From NCBI GenBank assembly GCA_937915825.1, contig CALGGT010000078.1, positions 1-39,395 of the forward strand: a stretch of DNA of 39,395 bases, in the 5' to 3' direction. Below, piece by piece: positions 30,917 to 37,787 of the stretch. A model generated the notes under the pieces. The model saw nothing but the letters and a program-made list of their open reading frames with translations. It ran no database searches and was not told the origin of the DNA. Every line of letters starts with the position of its first letter. Position 1 is the first letter of the stretch. Both the position numbers and the translations under genes were made by a program. Source of the DNA: an uncultured Eubacterium sp. Lineage in GTDB: Bacteria; Bacillota; Clostridia; Lachnospirales; Lachnospiraceae.

Positions 30917-32224
30917 TTAGTCTTCTTTGGTTTCATCCTCCGGTGTGGGATCCTTTAGGATCATACGAACCTTGTCAATCCGGTTATTGGCTGCTTCCAA
31001 TACCATATAGTGGGCATATGGATCTTCTGTGCGCTCACCGGGTTTGGGGAGGTGCTCCAATAACATGATCACATGTCCGGCAATGGTATCGTATTCCTCG
31101 GATTCAATGGAAATATTCATTTCTTCATTGACATCATCCAGCAGTGTAGAACCCAGGAGAATGTACTCTTTGTCGGAGATTTTTTGGATGTCATCTTCTT
31201 CATCCTCGTCGTATTCATCCCGAATCTCACCAACGATCTCTTCCACCAGATCTTCCATGGTGATCAGGCCCGCCAAAGCACCATATTCATCGATCACGAT
31301 GGTTAATGGAATGGATTCTTTTCGCATTTTAATAAAGAGTTCTGCTACATTCTTGTATTCGTACGTAATGTAGACATCCCGGATCAGGGATTTCAGAGAA
31401 AAGTTCTCAGAACCGCCGGGAGAGAAGACAAAGTCTTTTAAGTTGATAATGCCGATGATGTTATCCTTGGTTTCCTCATAAACCGGCAATCGGGCATATT
31501 TGTTTTCCATAAAGGTGGCCATGAGTTCATCGTAGGAAATATCGGCAGGAACCATGCATATATCCAAACGGGGAACCATGACATCTTTTGCAATGGAGTC
31601 GCCAAAATCCACAATATTGGTGATCATTTCCCGTTCTTCACTTTCGATAACGCCTTCCTCATGACTGACATCCACGAAGGTACGTAATTCATCTTCCGTA
31701 ATGTTGCTGCTTTTTTCGTTGGGATCGATACGCATCAGGAACATGACGCCGGACGCCAATTTATTAATGATAAATATGACGGGGGTTAAAATTCTGGTAA
31801 TGGTTAAGATCGTTCCTGAAAAGGCAAGGGATAGATCATCGGCACGTAAGGTGGCGGTGGTCTTCGGGGTGATCTCACCGAAGATCAGGATCAGTAGTGT
31901 AAGAATTCCGGTGGCAATCGCAGTTGCTAAACTGATTCCATCCGTTAATCCCATTCTTTCACACAGGCGAAAGGAAAAACTGGTAGCCAGGGAGGAAGCC
32001 GATAGATTTACAATGTTATTGCAGATTAAGATGGCACTTAGCATCTTTGGCTGGTCATCTAACAGGGTTAATACGCGCTTTGCTTTCTTGTTGTTCTCTT
32101 CTGCCATTGACCGCATCTTAATCTTGTTTGCCATGGTAAGAGCGGTTTCTGCACAGGAAAAGAAGGCAGATAACAGAATTAGGATAAGAAGAACAAGTAT
32201 ATGTATCGCGTCACTTGGGTCCAA
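30917..32224 (-). CDS. CNNM/CorC/HlyC family membrane protein with CBS pair
   Basis: The 435-residue protein has an N-terminal DUF21 membrane domain with about four helices (SAFFSCAETALT, NNIVNLSASSLAT, FGEITPKT). Two CBS domains follow (about 205-325, with VMVPRLDI and IVIDEYGALAGLITMEDLVEEIVGEI), then a C-terminal CorC_HlyC domain. Homologs are called hemolysins by history, but current work points to magnesium or other ion transport. I prefer TTG at 32224 as start because GGAG lies 8 bases upstream; the frame stays open a few codons further to 32242. A consensus promoter lies between this gene and the ABC-F gene. Confidence 0.9.
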   Translation of the reverse strand: MDPSDAIHILVLLILILLSAFFSCAETALTMANKIKMRSMAEENNKKAKRVLTLLDDQPKMLSAILICNNIVNLSASSLATSFSFRLCERMGLTDGISLATAIATGILTLLILIFGEITPKTTATLRADDLSLAFSGTILTITRILTPVIFIINKLASGVMFLMRIDPNEKSSNITEDELRTFVDVSHEEGVIESEEREMITNIVDFGDSIAKDVMVPRLDICMVPADISYDELMATFMENKYARLPVYEETKDNIIGIINLKDFVFSPGGSENFSLKSLIRDVYITYEYKNVAELFIKMRKESIPLTIVIDEYGALAGLITMEDLVEEIVGEIRDEYDEDEEDDIQKISDKEYILLGSTLLDDVNEEMNISIESEEYDTIAGHVIMLLEHLPKPGERTEDPYAHYMVLEAANNRIDKVRMILKDPTPEDETKED

Positions 32225-32280
32225 AAGTATCACTCCATTCAAAATAATCTATACTTTCTGTTTCCATAATGTTACGAATC

Positions 32281-32309
32281 ATTTTATGATAAAACGATAA
32301 GTTTGTCAA
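32281..32309 (-). promoter_or_regulatory. Promoter of the CorC/HlyC-type gene
   Basis: On the minus strand a perfect TTGACA (32309-32304) and TAAAAT (32286-32281) are 17 bases apart, directly after the ABC-F stop codon. The gene can thus be expressed independently. Confidence 0.8.
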
Positions 32310-32312
32310 TAC

Positions 32313-33923
32313 TTAACTCAGAGCCTGGCGTTTGCGGGCCATCTCATCGCTATCCAGGTATTCATCGTAGGTTGTAGTTTTGTCAATAACACCGTTGGGT
32401 GTAATCTCGATAATACGGTTGGCAATGGTCTGGATAAATTGGTGGTCCTGGGAAGTGAAAAGTACGATGCCCGGGAACTTGATCAATCCGTTGTTTAAGG
32501 AAGTGATGGATTCCATATCCAGGTGGTTGGTAGGCTCGTCCATTAACAGGGCATTGGCGCCTAGCATCATCATCTTGGATAACATAACGCGCACCTTCTC
32601 ACCTCCGGACAATACGTTTACCTTTTTCAATCCATCATCCCCGGAGAATAACATACGTCCTAAGAACCCACGTACATAGGTGGCATCCTTTTCCGGAGAA
32701 TAGGGCATTAACCAATCTACGATGGTATCGGTTCCGGCAAAGTCCTCGGTGTTGTCCTTGGGGAAATATGCCTGAGAAGTGGTGATTCCCCACTTATAAT
32801 CTCCTTCGTCCGGCTCCATTTTTCCGGAAAGGATTTGGAATAGAGTCGTTGCCGCAATGGTATAGGAGCCTACAAAGGCGATTTTATCATCGTGACCGAC
32901 GGTAAAGGAAAGATTGTCCAATACCTTCTCACCGTCAATGGTTTTGCTTAAGTTACTGACAGTTAATACTTCGTTTCCGATTTCCCGGTTGGGCTTAAAA
33001 TCGATGTAAGGGTACTTACGACTGGAGGGACGCAAGGTATCCAGTTCGATCTTTTCCAACGCCCGCTTACGGGAGGTTGCCTGTTTGGATTTGGAAGCAT
33101 TGGCACTGAATCGCTGAATGAATTCCTGCAATTCTTTGATTTTTTCTTCCTTCTTTTTGTTGGCTTCTTTCATTTGCTTGATCATTAACTGACTGGATTC
33201 ATACCAGAAATCGTAGTTGCCGGCATAAAGCTGCATCTTGGAATAGTCGATGTCAACGGTATGGGTGCAGACTTTATTTAGGAAATAACGGTCATGGGAA
33301 ACAACGATGATGGTGTTGTCAAAGTTGATCAGGAATTCTTCCAACCAGCGAATGGCGTCTAAGTCCAAGTGGTTGGTGGGCTCATCCAGAAGAAGGATAT
33401 CCGGATTTCCAAACAAAGCTCTGGCCAGCAATACTTTCACCTTATCGGAGGCAGGAAGCTCCGACATTTGCTTGTAATGAAGCTCTGTGTCAATGTTTAA
33501 TCCATTAAGTAAAGTGGCGGCATCGGACTCCGCTTCCCATCCGTTCATGGTAGCAAATTCCGCCTCCAACTCACTGGCACGGATTCCGTCCTCATCGGAG
33601 AAATCTTCCTTGCTGTAAATGGCGTCTTTTTCTTTCATGATATCGTAAAGACGTTGATTTCCCATGATCACGGTGTCCAGAACGGGGAAATCGTCGTATT
33701 TAAAATGATCCTGCTCCAAAACGGAGAGACGTTGCCCCGGTGTCAGGATAATATCACCGGTTGTGGGCTCCAATTCACCGGATAAAATCTTTAAAAAGGT
33801 GGATTTACCGGCCCCGTTGGCACCGATAATGCCGTAACAGTTCCCCTCCGTAAATTTAATGTTAACTTCCTCAAATAACGCTTTTTTCCCAAAACGTAAA
33901 GAGATGTTGCTTGCTTGGATCAT
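32313..33923 (-). CDS. ABC-F family ATPase (YbiT/YkpA type) with one degenerate ATP site
   Basis: The 536-residue soluble protein has two ATPase domains joined by a charged helical linker with RFSANASKSKQATSRKRALE, typical of the YbiT/YkpA branch of ribosome-associated ABC-F proteins. Domain 1 has an intact Walker A GANGAGKST (34-42) and DEPTNHLD, but its signature reads LPASDK (156-161). Domain 2 has the proper signature LSGGEK (438-443) and DEPTNHLD, but its Walker A reads GSYTIAATT (352-360), with Ala358 where lysine is expected. Thus one composite ATP site is intact and the other is degenerate on both sides. I chose the ATG at 33923 because AGGAGG lies 6 bases upstream. Likely role: translation factor on the ribosome. 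Confidence 0.92.
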   Translation of the reverse strand: MIQASNISLRFGKKALFEEVNIKFTEGNCYGIIGANGAGKSTFLKILSGELEPTTGDIILTPGQRLSVLEQDHFKYDDFPVLDTVIMGNQRLYDIMKEKDAIYSKEDFSDEDGIRASELEAEFATMNGWEAESDAATLLNGLNIDTELHYKQMSELPASDKVKVLLARALFGNPDILLLDEPTNHLDLDAIRWLEEFLINFDNTIIVVSHDRYFLNKVCTHTVDIDYSKMQLYAGNYDFWYESSQLMIKQMKEANKKKEEKIKELQEFIQRFSANASKSKQATSRKRALEKIELDTLRPSSRKYPYIDFKPNREIGNEVLTVSNLSKTIDGEKVLDNLSFTVGHDDKIAFVGSYTIAATTLFQILSGKMEPDEGDYKWGITTSQAYFPKDNTEDFAGTDTIVDWLMPYSPEKDATYVRGFLGRMLFSGDDGLKKVNVLSGGEKVRVMLSKMMMLGANALLMDEPTNHLDMESITSLNNGLIKFPGIVLFTSQDHQFIQTIANRIIEITPNGVIDKTTTYDEYLDSDEMARKRQALS

Positions 33924-33971
33924 ATTTTTCCTCCTAGATTTATGTATTGTGTAACAAACCACACACTCACT

Positions 33972-33999
33972 ATTGTACTAAAAATTTGTGATTTTTCAA
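33972..33999 (-). promoter_or_regulatory. Promoter of the ABC-F gene
   Basis: On the minus strand TTGAAA (33999-33994) and TACAAT (33977-33972) are 16 bases apart. It is divergent from the GH13 promoter. Confidence 0.6.
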
Positions 34000-34007
34000 G
34001 CTTTTTC

Positions 34008-34036
34008 TTGTGAATGGGTAGGAACTATGGTAAAAT
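34008..34036 (+). promoter_or_regulatory. Promoter of the GH13-DUF5721 operon
   Basis: TTGTGA (34008-34013) and TAAAAT (34031-34036) are 17 bases apart, about 45 bases before the gene start. Confidence 0.65.
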
Positions 34037-34081
34037 TTATAGAAGGAGTGTGGGAAAATATGCGAAAAAAGGAATAATGTG

Positions 34082-35890
34082 ATGAATCAAGTCAAGAATC
34101 CGTTGATCAAAATGGAAGAAGGAAAAAGTTGCAGAGAAGGGGTTATTTTTCAAGAAAATAATGCCTTTGTGGATATTGTGGTTTGGGCAAAGGATCGTAA
34201 GAAATGCAAGCTTTGCCTTTATTTAAATGGAAAAAGAACGGAAAAAATCCCTATGTATCCCAGAAAAGAACAGGGTGTTCCGGATTTGTTCGGGATTCGA
34301 TTGATGGGAGAACAGGGAAATATTTATGAGATCCTAAAAGATTATGAATATGATTTTGAAACAGAAGAGGGGACGATCTTCGACCCCTATGCCAGGCAGA
34401 CCGCGGGAAGAGAGAAGTTCGGAAAGAAAGGAAAGCTTCGAGGAAGGTTTTATGTAGACGATTTTGACTGGTCGGGTGAGAACCGGATCAAGATTTCCTT
34501 TGACGATATGATCCTGTATCAGTGTCATTTGCGGGGATTTACCAAACATAAAAGTTCTCAGGTGAAAAACCCGGGAACCTTTGACGGATTTACGGAAAAG
34601 CTGGATTACATTAAGGATTTAGGTGTCAATACCATATTGATGATGCCGATCTATGATTTCGACGAGTGGATGGAAGAGTCTCAAAAAATAAATTTTTGGG
34701 GCTATACTAAGAACGCTTGCTATATGGCACCCAAGTCATCCTATGCGGCGGATCCGGAGAATGCGGTAAATGAACTTAAATCCATGATCAAGGCCATCCA
34801 TCAAAAAGGACTCAATATCTTTTTGGATATTTTTTTGGATCATCTGTCTCCGGCCTTTATGATCCGTTGTTTAAATTACTATGCCACGGAATTTCATATA
34901 GACGGCTTTCTGGTGGATACGGATGTCGTTCGAAAAGAATGGATCGAGAATCATCCGGTGCTGCGCCGTTGTAAGTTTTTGGGAACCTATTGGGAACAAC
35001 CGGCAACGGTAGACGGAGAGAAGATGTTTGCCTGCTACAACGATCGGTTTCAGACGGCCGCCCGTCGCTATTTAAAAAGCGATGAAGGTCAGGTTTATGA
35101 GTTCTATCAGGCCTTTAAAGAAGATTATGAAGATACCGGGGTGGTTCATTATATTACGCAAAAGAACGGATTTACGTTACGGGATCTGGTTTCTTATGAT
35201 GTAAAGCATAACGAAGCAAATGGGGAGAAGAACAACGATGGAACGGAATATAACTACAGCTGGAATTGCGGCCAGGAAGGAACTACCCGAAGAAAGGCAG
35301 TTTTGCGTATGCGAATGCAGCAGGAGAAGAATGCTTTATGCATGATGATGTTAGGTCCTTCCACTCCCATGATCCTGGCAGGTGATGAGAGGGGGCGTAC
35401 GCAGAAAGGAAATAATAACGCGTATTGTCTGGACAATGCCCTGACCTGGGTTCATTGGGAGGAGAAAGAGCAGGAAAAGGAAATCTATTCCTATGTCAAA
35501 GAATTAATTCGTTTCCGAAAGGAACATAAATTATATCAGCAGAAAAAAGCGTTTTGCGGCATGGACTGGAAAGGAGTGGGAGTGCCGGATATTTCCGCCC
35601 ATGGAACGGAACCCTGGGAGGCCAACTATTCCTATTACAGTCGAGAGTTGGGCGTATTCTTCTATGGCTCCTATTATGGTGGGAATTCTCTCTATTATGC
35701 TTTTAATTTTCATTGGGATGCGCATACTTTTTATTTACCTATTACGGATCAAAGCAAGGAATGGAAGATTTTGCTGGATACGGCAGACAGCCAAAGGATC
35801 GGGGAGGTCATATCTGAGAATGAGGTGATCATCGGTCCCAGATCCATTGTGGTATTGGAACATTTGGAATATATCCCGAAGAAGAAATAG
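34082..35890 (+). CDS. GlgX-like GH13 family protein, probably catalytically inactive
   Basis: The 602-residue protein has an N-terminal beta-sandwich like CBM48 (about 1-150), then a GH13 barrel related to glycogen debranching enzymes. The stretch LRDLVSYDVKHNEANGEKNN and YNYSWNCGQEG are GlgX/isoamylase hallmarks. The catalytic motifs are damaged. Motif I reads DIFLDH (249-254). Motif II reads GFLVD, with Asp279 kept but the usual Arg lost. Motif III reads FLGTYW (299-304) with Thr302 where the acid/base Glu is expected. Motif IV reads KNGFTL (361-366) instead of HDGFTL. The ATG at 34082 follows AAGGA. It is cotranscribed with a DUF5721 gene. A sugar-binding or regulatory role is inferred. 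Confidence 0.85.
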   Translation: MNQVKNPLIKMEEGKSCREGVIFQENNAFVDIVVWAKDRKKCKLCLYLNGKRTEKIPMYPRKEQGVPDLFGIRLMGEQGNIYEILKDYEYDFETEEGTIFDPYARQTAGREKFGKKGKLRGRFYVDDFDWSGENRIKISFDDMILYQCHLRGFTKHKSSQVKNPGTFDGFTEKLDYIKDLGVNTILMMPIYDFDEWMEESQKINFWGYTKNACYMAPKSSYAADPENAVNELKSMIKAIHQKGLNIFLDIFLDHLSPAFMIRCLNYYATEFHIDGFLVDTDVVRKEWIENHPVLRRCKFLGTYWEQPATVDGEKMFACYNDRFQTAARRYLKSDEGQVYEFYQAFKEDYEDTGVVHYITQKNGFTLRDLVSYDVKHNEANGEKNNDGTEYNYSWNCGQEGTTRRKAVLRMRMQQEKNALCMMMLGPSTPMILAGDERGRTQKGNNNAYCLDNALTWVHWEEKEQEKEIYSYVKELIRFRKEHKLYQQKKAFCGMDWKGVGVPDISAHGTEPWEANYSYYSRELGVFFYGSYYGGNSLYYAFNFHWDAHTFYLPITDQSKEWKILLDTADSQRIGEVISENEVIIGPRSIVVLEHLEYIPKKK

Positions 35891-35903
35891 GGGGGAGAAG
35901 GCG

Positions 35904-36335
35904 TTGAAATATTTTGAGATCGATGACATTAAAAAATTCATGGAGCACCTCCTGATCAAGGAATCCTTTGATAAATTCTATCTGGTGGGGCTGGAATTAA
36001 AGACGTTTACGAATTTTTCGGTGGATGGCAGGAAAACCCCGGGGTGGATGGATGAGCAGGAGGGAGATTACGTTCTTTGGAAAAATATCCGGCCTCGGGT
36101 TGTCTCCCTGATCCAGGGCAAGAGAGAGCCGGAGGTTTTGAAGATCCACATGAGTTTTCCTTTGTCACCTACGGTAACCGGTGGATTGCAGATTCGTTTC
36201 AAAGAAGGTGAGTTGTTCTGTATGAGCTCGCTGAACAACGGTGAATTTACCCTGGACCGGGGCCCGGAGCAGGACTGGGATGATTATTGTGAACACTTTT
36301 TGGAGAAAAATGAATTAAATTATCGGATTTGTTAG
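35904..36335 (+). CDS. DUF5721 family protein
   Basis: The 143-residue soluble protein matches the DUF5721 family as I recall it from Lachnospiraceae. Recognisable segments are DIKKFMEHLLIKESFDKFYLV, TNFSVDGRKTPGW, the WKNIRPRVVSLIQGKREP stretch and FTLDRGPEQDWDDY near the end. The function is unknown. The start is TTG at 35904, supported by GGGGGAG 6 bases upstream; it lies 13 bases after the GH13 stop, so the two form an operon. Its TAG stop (36333-36335) lies inside the CIRCE inverted repeat. An ATG at 35847 inside the GH13 gene would add 19 unrelated residues. Confidence 0.82.
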   Translation: MKYFEIDDIKKFMEHLLIKESFDKFYLVGLELKTFTNFSVDGRKTPGWMDEQEGDYVLWKNIRPRVVSLIQGKREPEVLKIHMSFPLSPTVTGGLQIRFKEGELFCMSSLNNGEFTLDRGPEQDWDDYCEHFLEKNELNYRIC

Positions 36336-36358
36336 CACTCGGTTTAAACGAGTGCTAA
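36332..36358. promoter_or_regulatory. CIRCE operator (HrcA-binding heat-shock element)
   Basis: TTAGCACTC (36332-36340), a 9-base spacer (36341-36349) and GAGTGCTAA (36350-36358) match the CIRCE consensus TTAGCACTC-N9-GAGTGCTAA exactly in both arms. HrcA binds this element to repress groESL and dnaK operons in Firmicutes. It lies 7 bases upstream of a strong -35 box. No T tract follows, so it is not a terminator. Confidence 0.93.
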
Positions 36359-36365
36359 AATAATC

Positions 36366-36394
36366 TTGACATTCTTTTTTTTCTGTATTATGAT
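36366..36394 (+). promoter_or_regulatory. Strong sigma-A-like promoter next to CIRCE
   Basis: A perfect TTGACA (36366-36371) and TATGAT (36389-36394) are 17 bases apart. Transcription would start near 36401 and read into the secreted leucine-rich repeat gene. Confidence 0.85.
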
Positions 36395-36449
36395 ATTAAG
36401 GTCATATCATAATGGGTAACGGGAAGTTATGCGTAAAAGGAGAGCGATC

Positions 36450-37676
36450 ATGAAAAAGAACATTAAAAATATATGTTTTATAATCGTTCTGGGAGCAATT
36501 CTGTCCGTACCATTTGGAATGAGTGTAAAAGTAAATGCGGAGGAAGCATTGGAGATAAACTATGAAGAGAGTACGGATACGCTAACAATAACGGGAAACG
36601 GAACGCTAAAAAAAGATGAATTGGTAAAAAAAATAGAGGAATTGAATGCCCAACGGAAGGATAAAAAGGTATCAAGAGCAGGTCATGTGGTGGTGGAAGA
36701 GGGAATAACAAAAATTGGTGAGAAAGGGTTATATAGCATAGATACGATTTCTAAAATTAAAACATTAAAGCTGCCAGATTCGTTAGAAGAAATCGGAGAA
36801 TGTGCTTTTATGGGGCAATATAAGCTAAAAGAGCTGAAGATACCACAAAATGTAAAAAAAATTGGTGGATATGCGTTTCTTTCCTTGGAAAAAATAAAGA
36901 AGATAGAACTACCGACCTCGTTGGAAAAATGTTCGTCAAAACTTTTTATGGGTTGTAAAAATTTGGTTCAAATAAAAAATAACTCATCCATATCGGTAAC
37001 CAACGCCCCCGGAAATGATACCGAAAATATGCCAGGATATTGGGTATGTAATAGAAAGATCATCAACGAAGACAAATACAAGGCAAAAATAGTAATCCCC
37101 CCTAAGAGTACGGCACGTCTTAGAACGGAGCATTTCAAAATCAAATATAACTTTTTAGGAGGGAAAAAGACGGGAAAACTTCCTACAGCTTACACTCAGA
37201 AGAAGAGTATAAACATTCCTTCACATGTTAAGAGAAAAGGATATATTTTTGCGGGATGGTATTTGAAAACAAAAATGGATGATTATTCCAAGCATAAAAA
37301 TCTTATAAGAACTTCCGGTTACAATTGTTATGGAATACCAAAAAGAAATTGGGGAAATGTTATTGCATATCCTATATGGGTAAAGATGGAATTAACCAGT
37401 CCTTCGAAAGGAGTTTTGAAAGTAAAGGCAGAGTTTGCGAAGGACTTTAAGAAGGATGGGGTTGCAACATTAGGAATGGTTCAACGTTTGCCTAATTACG
37501 TTCATACGTACTATGAATTTAAAAGGAGGGAAACCAAATACTTTAGGAAGTTAAAAAGTGGGAAAAAATATCGTATTTATGTAATAGTTGAATCGGATCC
37601 GGATTACTATGACGCATACTGGAATGAATTTAAGGCAAGCGAGTGGTATGCATCAAAAAGTTGTAGAGTAAAGTAA
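36450..37676 (+). CDS. Secreted BspA-like leucine-rich repeat protein with an InlB-type repeat
   Basis: The 408-residue protein has a signal peptide (about 1-30, ending VKVNA). Leucine-rich repeats of the BspA/LRR_5 type follow (about 60-165, for example LKLPDSLEEIGECAF and IPQNVKKIGGYAF). One InlB B-repeat-like unit (about 225-260, with YNFLGGKKTGKLP and KGYIFAGWY) and a C-terminal beta domain complete it. There is no LPXTG anchor. The ATG at 36450 follows AAGGAG 7 bases upstream; an ATG at 36429 is less likely. Codon use is visibly richer in A and T (AAA, ATA, GAA) than the neighbours, suggesting transfer. It is under the CIRCE-linked promoter, which is unexpected for this family. Confidence 0.85.
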   Translation: MKKNIKNICFIIVLGAILSVPFGMSVKVNAEEALEINYEESTDTLTITGNGTLKKDELVKKIEELNAQRKDKKVSRAGHVVVEEGITKIGEKGLYSIDTISKIKTLKLPDSLEEIGECAFMGQYKLKELKIPQNVKKIGGYAFLSLEKIKKIELPTSLEKCSSKLFMGCKNLVQIKNNSSISVTNAPGNDTENMPGYWVCNRKIINEDKYKAKIVIPPKSTARLRTEHFKIKYNFLGGKKTGKLPTAYTQKKSINIPSHVKRKGYIFAGWYLKTKMDDYSKHKNLIRTSGYNCYGIPKRNWGNVIAYPIWVKMELTSPSKGVLKVKAEFAKDFKKDGVATLGMVQRLPNYVHTYYEFKRRETKYFRKLKSGKKYRIYVIVESDPDYYDAYWNEFKASEWYASKSCRVK

Positions 37677-37677
37677 T

Positions 37678-37707
37678 CCCATATTGATTTCATAGGAACA
37701 ATATGGG
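37678..37707. other. Stem-loop just after the repeat-protein stop codon
   Basis: CCCATATTG (37678-37686) pairs perfectly with CAATATGGG (37699-37707) around a 12-base loop. No T tract follows, so it may act as an RNA-stabilising 3' hairpin upstream of the true terminator. Confidence 0.6.
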
Positions 37708-37715
37708 GGTGATTT

Positions 37716-37760
37716 AAAAAGGGCTGGTGGACATGTAGATATGTCTGCCAGCACTTTTTT
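37716..37760 (+). terminator. Bidirectional terminator between the repeat-protein gene and typA
   Basis: GCTGG (37723-37727) and GACAT (37730-37734) pair with ATGTC (37741-37745) and CCAGC (37748-37752). Six T residues follow (37755-37760), and five A residues precede at 37716-37720. It can serve both convergent genes. Confidence 0.85.
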
Positions 37761-37787
37761 ATGGATGACTGCTATTCTACGTAGTCA

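Noticed and set aside
31701..32300. 199-codon plus-strand open frame antisense to the CorC/HlyC-type gene
   Set aside because: It is a mirror of the real membrane protein's codons, with no ribosome binding site and no family similarity.
36332..36358. Reading the CIRCE inverted repeat as a terminator of the GH13-DUF5721 operon
   Set aside because: No T tract follows, the arms match CIRCE exactly, and the repeat starts before the stop codon is complete.
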